Translations under genes and position numbers: made by a program | Assembly (NCBI RefSeq): GCF_035581345.1 | Contig: NZ_CP141608.1 | Span: forward strand, 5,548,501-5,612,500 | Source: Pseudomonas sp. JQ170C | GTDB lineage: Bacteria > Pseudomonadota > Gammaproteobacteria > Pseudomonadales > Pseudomonadaceae | Length of the DNA: 64,000 bases | Reading direction: 5' to 3' | Shown: piece after piece, positions 17,648-27,647 of the stretch | Numbering within the stretch: position 1 is the stretch's first letter | Layout: every line of letters begins with the position of its first letter | The notes under the pieces: model-generated | What the model was told of the DNA's origin: nothing | Databases searched by the model: none | What the model saw: only the letters and a program-made list of their open reading frames with translations

Positions 17648-18898
17648 TTAGTGGGCGACAGCGGCGGCGCCGTGTTCGTCGATCAGTGCACCGTTGTGGA
17701 AACGGTCGATGGAAAAGGGTTTGGCCAGCGGGTGCATTTCGCCCTTGGCCAAGCTTGCGGCAAAGACGTTGCCCGAACCGGGGGTGGCCTTGAAGCCACC
17801 GGTACCCCAGCCGCAGTTGAAGAACATGTTCTTCACCGGGGTCTTGGAGATGATCGGGCAGGCGTCCGGCGTGGTGTCGACGATGCCGCCCCACTGGCGG
17901 TTCATGCGCACCCGCGAAAGAATCGGGAACATTTCGACGATGGCCTGCAGCGTGTGCTCGATCACCGGGTAAGAGCCGCGCTGGCCGTAGCCGACCCAGC
18001 CGTCGATACCGGCGCCGATCACCAGGTCGCCCTTGTCCGACTGGCTGATGTAGCCGTGCACGGCGTTGGACATGATCACGCTGTCGATAATCGGCTTGAG
18101 CGGTTCGGACACCAGCGCCTGCAGCGGATGCGATTCGATCGGCAGGCGGAAGCCGGCGAGCTTGGCCATGTGTCCGGAGTTACCGGCAGTGACCACACCG
18201 ACGCGCTTGGCACCGATGAAGCCCTTGTTGGTTTCCACGCCGATGACCACGCCGTTTTCCTTGCGAAAGCCGATCACTTCGGTCTGCTGGATCAGGTCCA
18301 CGCCCAGGGCGTCGGCGGCGCGGGCAAAGCCCCAGGCCACGGCGTCGTGACGGGCCACGCCGCCGCGCCGTTGCACGGTGGCGCCCATGATCGGATAGCG
18401 GGTGTTCTTGGAGCAGTCCAGGTAAGGGATCTCTTCGGCCACTTGCTGGGCATTGAGCAGTTCGCCGTCCACGCCATTGAGGCGGTTGGCGCTGACCCGG
18501 CGCTCCGAGTCGCGCATGTCCTGCAGGGTGTGGCACAGGTTGTAGACACCGCGCTGGGAGAACATCACGTTGTAGTTGATGTCCTGCGACAAGCCTTCCC
18601 AAAGTTTCATGGCGTGTTCGTACAGGTGCGCCGACTCATCCCACAGGTAATTGGAACGCACGATGGTGGTGTTGCGCGCCGTGTTGCCGCCACCCAGCCA
18701 GCCTTTCTCGACCACTGCCACATTGGTGATGCCGTGTTCCTTGGCCAGGTAGTAGGCGGTGGCCAGGCCGTGCCCGCCACCCCCGACGATGACCACGTCG
18801 TAGACTTTTTTCGGGGTCGGCGTGCGCCACATGCGCTGCCAGTTTTCGTGGTGGCTGAGCGAGTGCTTGAAGAGGCCGAAGCCTGAGTAACGTTGCAT
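17648..18898 (-). CDS. soxB: sarcosine oxidase subunit beta
   Basis: Catalytic flavoprotein subunit that oxidises sarcosine at covalently bound FMN and FAD, 416 residues from ATG 18898. The FAD-binding Rossmann motif [18 protein letters not shown] lies at about 33–50, and the DAO-fold C-terminus contains [18 protein letters not shown]. The start is set by the family N-terminus [14 protein letters not shown]; a longer frame to 19039 runs into glyA and is rejected. It lies 20 bases downstream of glyA and 14 upstream of soxD in one operon. Covalent flavin attachment to a His of SoxB is family knowledge. Confidence 0.96.
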   Translation of the reverse strand: MQRYSGFGLFKHSLSHHENWQRMWRTPTPKKVYDVVIVGGGGHGLATAYYLAKEHGITNVAVVEKGWLGGGNTARNTTIVRSNYLWDESAHLYEHAMKLWEGLSQDINYNVMFSQRGVYNLCHTLQDMRDSERRVSANRLNGVDGELLNAQQVAEEIPYLDCSKNTRYPIMGATVQRRGGVARHDAVAWGFARAADALGVDLIQQTEVIGFRKENGVVIGVETNKGFIGAKRVGVVTAGNSGHMAKLAGFRLPIESHPLQALVSEPLKPIIDSVIMSNAVHGYISQSDKGDLVIGAGIDGWVGYGQRGSYPVIEHTLQAIVEMFPILSRVRMNRQWGGIVDTTPDACPIISKTPVKNMFFNCGWGTGGFKATPGSGNVFAASLAKGEMHPLAKPFSIDRFHNGALIDEHGAAAVAH

Positions 18899-18918
18899 AG
18901 TCTTTACTCCTGAACCAC

Positions 18919-20172
18919 TCAGCGATAAACCGGAAAATCTGCACACAGTGCCGACACGTTCTTCGCAACATCGGCCTCGACATCGGCATCGCCGAGGTTG
19001 TCGAGGATGTCGCAGATCCAGCCGGCCAGTTCCACGCACTGGGCAACCTTGAAGCCGCGGCTGGTGACTGCCGGAGTACCGATACGCAGGCCCGAGGTCA
19101 CGAACGGCGACTGTGGATCGTTCGGTACGGCGTTCTTGTTAACGGTGATGTGAGCACGGCCCAGGGCGGCGTCGGCGTCTTTGCCGGTCAGGCCCTGGCG
19201 GATCAGGCTGACCAGGAACAGGTGGTTGTCGGTGCCACCGGAGACCACATCGAAACCACGTTCGATGAACACCTTGGCCATGGCCTGGGCGTTGTCGATC
19301 ACTTGCTGTTGATAAGTCTTGAAGCCTGGTTCCAGTGCCTCCTTGAAGCACACTGCCTTGCCGGCGATGACGTGCATCAGCGGGCCGCCCTGGGCGCCGG
19401 GGAATACCGCGGCGTTGAGCTTCTTCTCGATCTCTTCGTTGCTGCGCGCCAGGATCAGGCCACCCCGTGGGCCGCGCAGGGTCTTGTGGGTGGTGGTGGT
19501 GACCACATCGGCGTACGGCAGCGGGTTCGGGTACAGGCCGGCGGCCACCAGGCCTGCCACGTGGGCCATGTCGACGAACAGGTAGGCGCCGACCTTGTCG
19601 GCGATCTGGCGAAAGCGCGGGAAGTCCAGGGTCTTGGAGTAGGCCGAGAAGCCGGCGACGATCATCTTCGGCTTGCACTCGACGGCCAGGCGCTCGACTT
19701 CGTCGTAGTCGATCAGCCCCGTGGTGGTGTCGATGCCGTACTGCACCGCGTTGTACAGCTTGCCCGAGGACGACACCTTGGCGCCGTGGGTCAGGTGGCC
19801 GCCGTGGGCCAGGCTCATGCCCAGAATGGTGTCGCCCGCTTGCAGCAGGGCCAGGTACACGGCGCTGTTGGCCGAGGAGCCGGAGTGCGGCTGGACGTTG
19901 GCATAGTCGGCACCGAACAGCTGCTTGGCGCGGTCGATGGCCAGTTGCTCGACTTTATCCACATGCTCGCAACCGCCGTAGTAGCGCTTGCCCGGGTAAC
20001 CTTCGGCGTATTTGTTGGTCAGGCCGCTGCCCTGGGCCTGCATGACGCGCTTGCTGGTGTAGTTTTCCGAGGCGATCAGCTCGATGTGATCTTCCTGGCG
20101 TTGCTCCTCGGCATTCATCGCCGCCAGCAGTGCATCGTCGTAACCCTGGATCTGGTCTTGCTTGCTGAACAT
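18919..20172 (-). CDS. glyA: serine hydroxymethyltransferase
   Basis: PLP enzyme interconverting glycine plus methylene-THF with serine plus THF, 417 residues from ATG 20172 ([13 protein letters not shown]). The PLP-lysine region is [14 protein letters not shown] (about 220–235), and [14 protein letters not shown] contacts the cofactor. As first gene of the sox operon it converts the glycine and methylene-THF made by SoxBDAG into serine, which SdaB (49.9–51.3 kb) can deaminate. In P. aeruginosa the equivalent glyA1 operon is induced by sarcosine through SouR (literature); no souR is in this window. A second glyA elsewhere is likely. Confidence 0.97.
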   Translation of the reverse strand: MFSKQDQIQGYDDALLAAMNAEEQRQEDHIELIASENYTSKRVMQAQGSGLTNKYAEGYPGKRYYGGCEHVDKVEQLAIDRAKQLFGADYANVQPHSGSSANSAVYLALLQAGDTILGMSLAHGGHLTHGAKVSSSGKLYNAVQYGIDTTTGLIDYDEVERLAVECKPKMIVAGFSAYSKTLDFPRFRQIADKVGAYLFVDMAHVAGLVAAGLYPNPLPYADVVTTTTHKTLRGPRGGLILARSNEEIEKKLNAAVFPGAQGGPLMHVIAGKAVCFKEALEPGFKTYQQQVIDNAQAMAKVFIERGFDVVSGGTDNHLFLVSLIRQGLTGKDADAALGRAHITVNKNAVPNDPQSPFVTSGLRIGTPAVTSRGFKVAQCVELAGWICDILDNLGDADVEADVAKNVSALCADFPVYR

Positions 20173-20297
20173 CGCGTCTCTCCCGGCAGCGGCATCGGTC
20201 TTGTGGGGCAATTGCCCTTTTCAGCGATGGTATGACCGACGCAGACAGCCCAGATGCCTACGCACGCCTTGCAGTGGTGCGTTTACGACATGGCGTG

Positions 20298-20331
20298 TAT
20301 CGCGGGGCAAGCCCGCTCCCACAGGGTTGGC
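20298..20331. repeat. REP core in the glyA upstream region
   Basis: Single REP (GCGGGGCAAGCCCGCTCCCAC) directly before the composite repeat array; the array boundary GTGGGAGCAACTGTC follows at 20340. Confidence 0.75.
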
Positions 20332-20339
20332 CTGATACG

Positions 20340-20745
20340 GTGGGAGCAACTGTCTTCACCCTGCCATTCATCACCGCATTGGCGACTGCTACGCAGTCGA
20401 TCGCAGCCTGTCGGCAGCGGCTACGGGCGATGTAGCCGCTGCCGAGGGACGAGGCTGCGATCGGCCGCGCAGCGGGCGTAGAGCGTTTCCCGAACTGATC
20501 GCAGTGGGGGCTTGCCCCGCGACGCGATGTAACGGGATGATCGCTATCGCGGGGCAAGCCCGCTCCTACAGATTCGCGCAGCGCCTGACATCACCGCATT
20601 GGCGACTGCTACGCAGTCGATCGCAGCCTGTCGGCAGCGGCTACGGGCGGTGTAGCCGCTGCCGAGGGACGAGGCTGCGATCGGCCGCGCAGCGGGCGTA
20701 GAGCGTTTCCCGAACTGATCGCAGTGGGGGCTTGCCCCGCGACGC
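20340..20745. repeat. array of two ~220-bp composite REP repeats
   Basis: Two near-identical tandem copies with a period of 220 bp (CATCACCGCATTGG at 20369 and 20589). Each unit holds a long hairpin (GATCGCAGCC…GGCTGCGATC enclosing CGGCAGCGGCTAC and GTAGCCGCTGCCG), then a spacer, then a REP core GGGGCTTGCCCCGCG; a second inverted REP follows in the first unit. The same unit occurs in opposite orientation at 47123–47808. No coding potential. It fills most of the 632-base gap between glyA and the threonine aldolase gene; the remaining 20173–20297 presumably holds the glyA promoter, which I could not resolve. Confidence 0.9.
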
Positions 20746-20804
20746 TTCTCCGTTCAAGCCGGTTGTTTTACAGTGCTCACCTGCGTCGTTCTCAGGACAC
20801 CGTC

Positions 20805-21845
20805 ATGACAGATCAAAGCCAGCAATTCGCCAGCGACAACTACTCCGGTATCTGCCCCGAAGCCTGGGCCGCAATGGAAAAAGCCAACCAGGGTCATGAC
20901 CGCTCATACGGCGACGACCAATGGACTGCCCGCGCCGCCGAGTATTTCCGCCAACTGTTTGAAACCGACTGCGAAGTGTTCTTCGCCTTCAACGGCACCG
21001 CCGCCAACTCCCTGGCGCTGTCGTCGCTGTGCCAGAGCTACCACAGCGTGATCTGCTCGGAGACCGCCCACGTCGAGACCGACGAGTGCGGTGCCCCGGA
21101 GTTCTTCTCCAACGGCTCCAAGCTGCTGACCGCGCGCAGCGTGGCCGGCAAGCTCACCCCCGAGTCGATCCGCGAAGTCGCCCTCAAGCGCCAGGACATC
21201 CACTACCCCAAGCCTCGGGTGGTCACCATCACCCAGGCCACGGAAGTCGGCACCGTCTACCACCCTGACGAGCTCAAGGCGATCAGCGCCACCTGCAAGG
21301 AACTGGGCCTGAACCTGCACATGGACGGCGCCCGCTTCAGCAACGCCTGCGCCCACCTGGGCGTTTCGCCGGCCGAGCTGACCTGGAAGGCCGGCGTCGA
21401 TGTGCTGTGCTTTGGCGGCACCAAGAACGGCATGGCGGTGGGTGAGGCGATCCTGTTCTTCAACCGCAAGCTGGCGGAAGACTTCGACTACCGCTGCAAG
21501 CAGGCAGGCCAGTTGGCCTCGAAAATGCGTTTTCTGTCGGCCCCGTGGGTGGGCTTGCTGGAAAACGATGCCTGGCTCAAGTACGGCAGCCATGCCAATC
21601 GTTGCGCGCAGTTGCTCAGCGAACTGGTCAGCGATGTACCGGGTGTGGAACTGATGTTCCCGGTGCAGGCCAACGGGGTATTCCTGCAGATGTCGGAACC
21701 GGCCCTGGAAACCTTGCGCAACAAGGGCTGGCGCTTCTACACCTTCATTGGCAGCGGTGGTGCGCGGTTCATGTGCTCGTGGGATACCGATGAAGCACGG
21801 GTGCGCGAGCTGGCGGCGGATATCCGCGCGGCCATGGGGGCCTGA
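20805..21845 (+). CDS. ltaE: low-specificity L-threonine aldolase
   Basis: PLP-dependent aldolase cleaving L-threonine and L-allo-threonine to glycine and acetaldehyde, 346 residues from ATG 20805 (MTDQSQQFASDNYSGICPEA). The PLP Lys lies in LCFGGTKNGMAVGEA (about 200–215), and HMDGARFSNA contacts the cofactor. An upstream in-frame ATG at 20724 lies inside the repeat array and is rejected. Its product glycine connects it to the neighbouring glyA-sox operon, but it is divergent from glyA and separated by repeats, so it is regulated on its own. Confidence 0.93.
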   Translation: MTDQSQQFASDNYSGICPEAWAAMEKANQGHDRSYGDDQWTARAAEYFRQLFETDCEVFFAFNGTAANSLALSSLCQSYHSVICSETAHVETDECGAPEFFSNGSKLLTARSVAGKLTPESIREVALKRQDIHYPKPRVVTITQATEVGTVYHPDELKAISATCKELGLNLHMDGARFSNACAHLGVSPAELTWKAGVDVLCFGGTKNGMAVGEAILFFNRKLAEDFDYRCKQAGQLASKMRFLSAPWVGLLENDAWLKYGSHANRCAQLLSELVSDVPGVELMFPVQANGVFLQMSEPALETLRNKGWRFYTFIGSGGARFMCSWDTDEARVRELAADIRAAMGA

Positions 21846-21851
21846 GGGCTC

Positions 21852-21902
21852 TATCGCGGGGCAAGCCCGCTCCTACCCGTAGGAGCGGGCTTGCCCCGCG
21901 AT
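21852..21902. repeat. paired REPs between convergent ltaE and chemoreceptor gene
   Basis: Tight inverted REP pair with a 3–4 base centre, forming one long hairpin between convergent genes; a likely bidirectional transcript end. Confidence 0.9.
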
Positions 21903-21908
21903 ACCGAT

Positions 21909-23846
21909 CTACAGCCTGAACCCACCCATCTGCCGCGCCAGGTCATCGGCCAACCCGCGCAGCGCCTGGCAATCCTCCCGACACCCCTGCACTTCAGCCG
22001 CCGTCTGGCGCGCCAGATCGGAAATCCCCTGCACGTTACGGTTGATCTCGTCGGTTACCGCCGACTGTTCCTCCGTCGCCGTCGCCACTTGCAGGTTCAT
22101 GTCGCTGATGTGTTCCACCTGCCCGGTAATGGTGGTCAATGATGCCCCGGTGCGCTGGCTCGACTCGACCCCGGTACCCGTGGCGGCCTGCCCGGCATGC
22201 ATGGAGGCCACAGCGTTGCCGGCCCCCTGCTTGAGCCGCTGGATCATGTGCTGGATCTCATCGGTGGATACCTGGGTACGCTGCGCAAGCGTACGTACCT
22301 CATCGGCAACCACGGCAAAACCACGGCCCATTTCACCCGCCCGCGCCGCCTCGATCGCGGCATTGAGCGCCAGCAGATTGGTCTGCTCGGAAATGCTGCG
22401 GATCACCGCCAGCACTTCGTCGATGGACGCCACCTCCTCCGCCAGCTGACTCACCGCCCCCGCCGCCAGGCCAATCTCGCCCGACATTCCCTCGATGTGG
22501 GCAATCGAACGCTGCACCACTTCACGGGCGTGCAGGGCCTCGCTGCGGGCGGTTTGCGACGCCTGGGCGGCATTGCCCGCGTTCTGGGCAATGTCCTGCA
22601 CGGTGAGCCCCATCTGGTGCACCGCCGTTGCCACCATCTCGGTCATTTCCTGCTGGCGCAGCGAGCGGTCCGCGGTGTTTTCCACCACCTCGGTCACTTG
22701 GCTTACGGCCTTGTGCAGGTGCTCGGTGGTCCGCAGCACCTCACCGATCAGGTCGCGCTGGTTGTCGAGAAAACGATTGAAGCCGCGGGCCAAGTCACCG
22801 AGCTCGTCGGCACGGGATTCATCCAGGCGGTGGGTCAGGTCGCCACCCCCGTTGCCAATGGCCATCAAGGCGCCGGTCACCCGGCGAATCGGGCGCACAA
22901 TGCCCCGCGCCAGCAACACCACCAGCAACAGCGACACCAGGGCTACCGCGCCGCCGATCAAGCTGGTCATCCACACCGTTTCACGCACCGGGGCGTAGAT
23001 CTGCGCCTGCGGCACTTCGGCGACCAGCGTCCAGTTCAGGTCGCGCAAAGGCAGGCTCAAGGCCAGGTAGCTTTCGCCGTCACGCTCGAAGCGGCTGCTG
23101 TGCACACTGTCTTTTCGCTCAAGCACGGCCTGGGCGGCCGACCCGCCGATCTGCTCGGCAAGCGTGCGTTTGCCGCTGAATTGCTGGTCGGGATGCACCT
23201 GGATCAGGCCATCGCCGCGCACCAGAAACACCCGCCCGTGCTCACCGAAACTGAAGTTGTGGATCAGCTCGGACAGCTCGGTCATGCGCAGGCCAAGGCC
23301 GGCGATGCCCACCAGCTTGCCGGCCTTCTCCACCCGATAGTCGATGAACAACGCCAACTCGCCGGTGCTGCCATCGGTGTCGATATTGAGCAGGCGCGGG
23401 TTGCCGCTGTCGATGAACCCATAGAACCATTTGTCCGCCGGATTGCTGCGGCTCAAGGTCCGGTCCAGGCCCTTTTCGTTGTAGTAGTGGTTGGTTTCGG
23501 TCGCCGCGAACAACGCGGTAAAAGCCTGGTTCTTCTGCCGCAGGGCTTCCAGGTACTCGACAAATTGCCCTGCCTGGGCCGGGGCTTCGCCCGCCGCCAG
23601 CCAGTCGCGCAGCAAGGTGTTGTTGGCAATGTCGGACGCTGCGGTGAGCGGACGGCTGAGCATGCGCTCGATGTCGTTACGAATTGCCTCAATGCTCGCC
23701 GGCAAGGCGGTGTCGACCAAGTAACGTTCGGTCAGGCGATTGACCGCCACCGAGTAGATTCCCACCACCACAAGAATGCTCACCAACAGGGCTGCGCCCA
23801 TGCTTGCAATCAATTGCCACTGGATACTGCGCCGCCAGAACTGCAT
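21909..23846 (-). CDS. methyl-accepting chemotaxis protein, double-Cache sensor (McpH-like position)
   Basis: Chemoreceptor of 645 residues from ATG 23846. TM1 is at about 11–33; a large periplasmic dCache-type ligand domain runs to about 275 ([33 protein letters not shown]), then TM2 near 285–305, HAMP, and a signalling domain with the conserved hairpin tip around [18 protein letters not shown]. There is no CheR-tethering C-terminal pentapeptide of the EEWE type. The neighbour ltaE and the gene order match P. putida PP_0320 (McpH, a purine receptor) as I recall it, so a purine ligand is possible but not shown by sequence. The upstream 160 bases contain a TGTATACA palindrome (23896–23903). 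Confidence 0.9.
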   Translation of the reverse strand: MQFWRRSIQWQLIASMGAALLVSILVVVGIYSVAVNRLTERYLVDTALPASIEAIRNDIERMLSRPLTAASDIANNTLLRDWLAAGEAPAQAGQFVEYLEALRQKNQAFTALFAATETNHYYNEKGLDRTLSRSNPADKWFYGFIDSGNPRLLNIDTDGSTGELALFIDYRVEKAGKLVGIAGLGLRMTELSELIHNFSFGEHGRVFLVRGDGLIQVHPDQQFSGKRTLAEQIGGSAAQAVLERKDSVHSSRFERDGESYLALSLPLRDLNWTLVAEVPQAQIYAPVRETVWMTSLIGGAVALVSLLLVVLLARGIVRPIRRVTGALMAIGNGGGDLTHRLDESRADELGDLARGFNRFLDNQRDLIGEVLRTTEHLHKAVSQVTEVVENTADRSLRQQEMTEMVATAVHQMGLTVQDIAQNAGNAAQASQTARSEALHAREVVQRSIAHIEGMSGEIGLAAGAVSQLAEEVASIDEVLAVIRSISEQTNLLALNAAIEAARAGEMGRGFAVVADEVRTLAQRTQVSTDEIQHMIQRLKQGAGNAVASMHAGQAATGTGVESSQRTGASLTTITGQVEHISDMNLQVATATEEQSAVTDEINRNVQGISDLARQTAAEVQGCREDCQALRGLADDLARQMGGFRL

Positions 23847-24003
23847 GAAGCTCCCCTTAAGTAAATAAGCCCTGTACTGCAATAGACAGGCCAATTGTAT
23901 ACATAAGGAAATACAATAATTCCAGTGACCCAAGACAATGCCGCCCACTGCCGACAAGGCAGTGAGCGAGCAAAAGAAGGGTGAACGGTGTTGCGGGGGC
24001 CGA

Positions 24004-24306
24004 TCAGCTGTTGCCGATGGTCCGGGCAATCACATCGACCGTGGCGCTGACTTGCTCTTGGTAACGGTCGAGGGCCTGCTGGTGCTGCTGTTGCAGATCG
24101 ATCTGCTGCGAGCACAGGTTGAGGGCTGCCAGAACCAGCAGCTTGTCACCGATCAGGGTGGGGTATTTGCGCTTGGTCTCGGCCAGCGACGCATTGAGCA
24201 TCTGCACGGCCTGGGCCAGGGCCTGTTCCTGGCCTTCGGGGGCCTTGATCGAATAGTCACTGCCGAGAATCGACACGACATTGATCGGCTGTGCTGAAGT
24301 TCTCAT
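24004..24306 (-). CDS. ZapA-like cell division protein (diverged)
   Basis: Small ZapA-family protein of 100 residues that should bind FtsZ. An N-terminal β-rich part ([18 protein letters not shown]) precedes a C-terminal helix suited to tetramer coiled-coil formation. The family pattern [16 protein letters not shown] is recognisable. It overlaps the upstream gene by four bases (ATGA, 24303–24306). In Pseudomonas the canonical zapA is followed by the 6S RNA gene and ygfA; here it is followed by a chemoreceptor gene and I see neither. The sequence also differs from the canonical protein as I remember it, so this is probably a second, diverged ZapA. Confidence 0.75.
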   Translation of the reverse strand: MRTSAQPINVVSILGSDYSIKAPEGQEQALAQAVQMLNASLAETKRKYPTLIGDKLLVLAALNLCSQQIDLQQQHQQALDRYQEQVSATVDVIARTIGNS

Positions 24307-24533
24307 GCGTTGACGGCACCAACGCTGGCGCGCTCGACCAGGGCCTGGATACGTGCGGCGGTAGCGCCCTGCTTCTCTTCCTGTTCCATCAGCGACAGCT
24401 GCAGGCTTTCGTTTTCGTCCTTGGCTTGAGCCAGTTCAGCGCTGATCTGGGCGTTGCGCTCGGCCAGTTCCTGATTCTTCTGTACCAGGTCGCTGACCAG
24501 TTGTTCCAATTGACTGAGGGAAGTTTCCAACAT
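24303..24533 (-). CDS. small coiled-coil protein, TIGR02449/ZapB-like
   Basis: 76-residue protein from ATG 24533 (MLETSLSQLEQLVSDLV), almost entirely helical with a heptad pattern and a Glu/Gln/Leu-rich composition, as in the coiled-coil partner gene that usually precedes zapA. The ATG has GAAGG-type spacing upstream on the minus strand. The longer frame to 24662 is non-coding in character. It is translationally coupled to the zapA-like gene. Probably an accessory division protein acting with its neighbour (inference). Confidence 0.7.
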   Translation of the reverse strand: MLETSLSQLEQLVSDLVQKNQELAERNAQISAELAQAKDENESLQLSLMEQEEKQGATAARIQALVERASVGAVNA

Positions 24534-24719
24534 GATTACCTTCTCGGGGTTTTTCGGGGGGCGCACACGATAATGAAAAGTCCGCGTGCTAGCCAGGGAT
24601 ATCGGGTTTAGACGCTTCGCGCTGGTGCAGATTGACCCGGCTTGCGAGGTCCGGTTCCCCATATTGGCTGCCGCCCGTCAGGAAAGAAGTGAGCAGGGTC
24701 AGCATTTCATCTTCAGGCC

Positions 24720-24746
24720 TCAAGAGTTATCGCGCCTGACCGATAG
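24720..24746 (+). promoter_or_regulatory. candidate FliA (σ28) promoter for the chemoreceptor gene
   Basis: TCAAGAGT, then exactly 11 bases, then ACCGATAG, compared with the FliA consensus TAAAGTTT-N11-GCCGATAA. It lies 62 bases before the ATG at 24808. The −10 element matches at six of eight positions and the −35 at about five of eight; spacing is perfect. Chemoreceptor genes are classic FliA targets. Confidence 0.6.
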
Positions 24747-24807
24747 GCAAGGCAGTCCTGAATCTGTCGCACCCAGTGCGCGTCCATTTTCCTCATGGAA
24801 GACCACC

Positions 24808-26433
24808 ATGTCCCTACGTAACATGAACATTGCCCCGCGTGCGCTGCTGGGGTTTGCCTTGATCTGTGCCTTGATGCTGGGCCTGGGGCTGTTCGCCCTG
24901 AACCAGATGGGCAAGATTCGCCAGGCCGGCGAAATCATCGAGCAGTCCACCGTACCCAGCATCACCAACCTCGATCAATTGACCCAGCTGACCCTGCGCC
25001 TGCGCACCCTGTCGTACCGCCTGCTGATCAACCGCGAAGCCGACACGGTGCAGAACACCCTGCAACTGATCGACCAGCGCCACCAACAGATCGACGATGC
25101 CCGGCGGATTTACGAGCCGCTGATCTACGGCGCCGAGGAGCGCGGGGCCTATAACCAGTACGTGCAGTTGCTCGGCCAGTACCGGCAGCTGGAAAACCGC
25201 ATGCGCCTGGCCTCGCAAAGCAATGACCTGGACGCCCTGCGCACCCTGATCAACCGCGACATGCTCGATAGCTCCGAGCAGATCAACAAGGTCATGGACC
25301 AGCTGGTGAGCATCAACACCGAACAGACCCGCGAGATCAACCAGACGGCCGCCGACCAGTACGCCAATGCCGTCGCCCTGGTGATCGGCCTGTTGCTGAC
25401 CGCGACCGTGTTGACCCTGATCTGCGCCCTGCTGCTGACCCGCAGCATCGTCAAGCCTATCGACGAAGCCCTGCAGGCCGCCGAGCGCATTGCCGAAGGC
25501 GACCTTACCCGCCGCATCGAGGCCGACGGCCAGGACGAAGCCGCTCGCCTGCTGCGGGCCATGGCCAAGATGCAGAACAAACTGCGCGACACCCTGCAAT
25601 TGATCGCAGGCTCCGCCACGCAACTGGCCTCGGCCGCCGAAGAGCTCAACAGCGTCACCGACGAAAGCGCCCGTGGCCTGCAGCAGCAGAACAACGAGAT
25701 CGAACAGGCCGCCACTGCCGTCACCGAAATGACCAGCGCCGTGGAAGAAGTGGCCCGCAACGCCGTCAGCACGTCTGAAGCCTCACAGGCGGCGACCCGT
25801 TCGGCCGGTGACGGTCGCGACCTGGTACTGGAAACCGTCACGGCCATCGAACGCATGAGTGTCGATGTGCAAGGCACCGCCGAGCTGATCGGCAACCTGG
25901 CAGAAGAGTCGCGGGACATTGGCAAGGTACTGGATGTGATTCGCGGCCTGGCCGACCAGACCAACCTGCTGGCCCTCAACGCCGCCATCGAGGCCGCCCG
26001 TGCCGGTGAAGCCGGTCGCGGTTTTGCCGTAGTGGCCGATGAAGTGCGCGCCCTGGCCCACCGTACCCAGCAGTCGACCAGCGAAATCGAGCGGATGATC
26101 GGCAGCATTCAGGGTGGCACCGAGCAGGCCGTCAACTCCATGCGCAACAGCACCGAACGCGCCGAGTCGACCCTGAACATCGCCCGTGGCGCGGGCCTGG
26201 CGCTGGACACCATCACCGGTGCCGTGGCCCAGATCAACGAACGCAACCTGGTGATTGCCAGCGCGGCCGAAGAACAGGCTCAGGTGGCCCGTGAAGTCGA
26301 CCGCAACCTGGTCAACATCAACGACCTGTCCGTGCAGTCGGCCACCGGTGCCCACCAGACCAGCGCGGCCAGCGCCGAGCTGTCGCGCCTGGCCGTAGAC
26401 CTGAACGGCCTGGTGGCCCGCTTCAGCGTCTGA
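24808..26433 (+). CDS. methyl-accepting chemotaxis protein, four-helix-bundle sensor
   Basis: Chemoreceptor of 541 residues from ATG 24808. TM1 is at about 12–33 ([20 protein letters not shown]); a short periplasmic helical ligand domain follows (about 35–188, 4HB_MCP type), TM2 is at about 190–212, HAMP at about 213–265, and the signalling domain ends in a C-terminal Gly/Ala/Leu-rich region. The conserved tip is [18 protein letters not shown]. No pentapeptide tether. A σ28-like promoter lies upstream. The ligand is unknown; neighbouring amine catabolism genes make a quaternary amine or its product a candidate, but nothing in the sequence shows it. Confidence 0.92.
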   Translation: MSLRNMNIAPRALLGFALICALMLGLGLFALNQMGKIRQAGEIIEQSTVPSITNLDQLTQLTLRLRTLSYRLLINREADTVQNTLQLIDQRHQQIDDARRIYEPLIYGAEERGAYNQYVQLLGQYRQLENRMRLASQSNDLDALRTLINRDMLDSSEQINKVMDQLVSINTEQTREINQTAADQYANAVALVIGLLLTATVLTLICALLLTRSIVKPIDEALQAAERIAEGDLTRRIEADGQDEAARLLRAMAKMQNKLRDTLQLIAGSATQLASAAEELNSVTDESARGLQQQNNEIEQAATAVTEMTSAVEEVARNAVSTSEASQAATRSAGDGRDLVLETVTAIERMSVDVQGTAELIGNLAEESRDIGKVLDVIRGLADQTNLLALNAAIEAARAGEAGRGFAVVADEVRALAHRTQQSTSEIERMIGSIQGGTEQAVNSMRNSTERAESTLNIARGAGLALDTITGAVAQINERNLVIASAAEEQAQVAREVDRNLVNINDLSVQSATGAHQTSAASAELSRLAVDLNGLVARFSV

Positions 26434-26440
26434 CCTTTAT

Positions 26441-26512
26441 GTAAGAGCGGGCTTGCCCCGCGATAGCGATCTGGCAGTCACATCGCATCGCGGGGCAAGC
26501 CCGCTCCTACAG
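26441..26512. repeat. REP pair between the chemoreceptor gene and gbcB
   Basis: Inverted REP pair with a 30-base spacer of the type AGCGATCTGGCAGTCACATCGC between convergent genes. Confidence 0.88.
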
Positions 26513-26515
26513 TGT

Positions 26516-27613
26516 TCAATATTCGATCCGCACATCCCCTTTGGGCACGCTGCAGCACGACAGGATATAACCCTCGGCGACATCATCATCGGTGATGCCG
26601 CCGTTGTGCTCCATCTCCACCTCGCCGCCCAGCTTGAGCACCTTGCAGGTACCGCAGATACCCATGCCGCAAGCCTTGGGAATCATCAGGCCGAGCTTGG
26701 CCGCCGCCGCATGCACGGTCTCGCCCGGCGCCACGCGAATGCTTTTGCCGGCCGCGGTGAACTCCACCTGGTGCAGGTCGGCATTGTCCACTTCCGGCGC
26801 ATCGGCAGCCTGCTCGGCCAGCTCGACAGCGTCGGCCTTGACCTCGGCCGGGGTCGCCCCGAACGATTCCTCGTGGTAGCGGCTCATGTCGTAGCCGCTG
26901 CCTTCGAGCAGGCGCTTGACCGCATGCATGTAGGGCGTAGGGCCACAGCAGAAGATCTCGCGCTCCATGTAGTCCGGTGCAATCAGCTCCATCAGCTTCT
27001 GGTTCAGGTAACCCCGATAACCCGCCCACGGCTCGCCCAGGCCGTGCTTCTCGCAAATGATGTGCAGGCTGAAGTTGTCGATCCGCGACGCCATGTGCTC
27101 CAGCTCGCGGTGGTAAATGATGTCTTTGGGCGAACGGGCGCTATGCACGAAGACCATGTCGACATTGCCGTTGGTGTCGTAGAACCAACGGGCCATGGAC
27201 ATCACCGGGGTGATGCCGACACCGCCGCTCAGGTACAGCACCTTGGGGCTGGGGAAGTCCATGGCGTTGAACAGGCCCACCGGCCCATGCACCGCCAGCT
27301 CCTGGCCTTCGTGCAGGGTGTCGTGCAGCCAATTGGAGACCTTGCCGCCAGGTACCCGCTTGATGGTCACCGAGAAGCTGTAGGGCACCGACGGCGAGCT
27401 TGAGATGGTGTAGGAGCGCATGATCGGCACCCCGTCGATCTCAAGCTCCAGGGTCACGAACTGCCCGGGCTTGAAGAAGAACATGATCGGCTGGTCGGCC
27501 ATGAAACAGAAGGTGCGCACATCCCAGGTTTCCTGGATCACCTTGACGCAACGGACGATGTGGCGGCCGTTGGCCCAGGTCTGGGTGCTGACCGGATTGA
27601 GGAAGTTGGACAT
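26516..27613 (-). CDS. gbcB: glycine betaine demethylase reductase subunit GbcB
   Basis: Electron-transfer partner of GbcA, 365 residues from ATG 27613 (MSNFLNPVSTQTW). In order: an FAD-binding domain with RSYTISSSP (about 75–85), a NAD-binding domain with YLSGGVGITPVMSM, and a C-terminal plant-type [2Fe-2S] ferredoxin with CGMGICGTC (Cys about 315, 320, 323) and a later SCC cluster (about 353–354). The reductase passes NADH electrons to the Rieske centre of GbcA. It is divergent from gbcA across a 285-base intergenic region, so the two are probably co-regulated. A much longer minus-strand frame running through gbcA is not a real gene. Confidence 0.95.
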   Translation of the reverse strand: MSNFLNPVSTQTWANGRHIVRCVKVIQETWDVRTFCFMADQPIMFFFKPGQFVTLELEIDGVPIMRSYTISSSPSVPYSFSVTIKRVPGGKVSNWLHDTLHEGQELAVHGPVGLFNAMDFPSPKVLYLSGGVGITPVMSMARWFYDTNGNVDMVFVHSARSPKDIIYHRELEHMASRIDNFSLHIICEKHGLGEPWAGYRGYLNQKLMELIAPDYMEREIFCCGPTPYMHAVKRLLEGSGYDMSRYHEESFGATPAEVKADAVELAEQAADAPEVDNADLHQVEFTAAGKSIRVAPGETVHAAAAKLGLMIPKACGMGICGTCKVLKLGGEVEMEHNGGITDDDVAEGYILSCCSVPKGDVRIEY

Positions 27614-27647
27614 GCTCGTCTCCACGGCCGACTGCGGCCTGATGCTT

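Noticed and set aside
20173..20804. Small genes in the glyA–ltaE gap
   Set aside because: All short open frames lie in the hairpin repeats and occur identically in each repeat copy; no ribosome site.
23847..24003. 6S RNA (ssrS) downstream of the zapA-like gene
   Set aside because: The gap is only about 157 bases, AT-rich in part, and shows no long closing stem with a central bubble.
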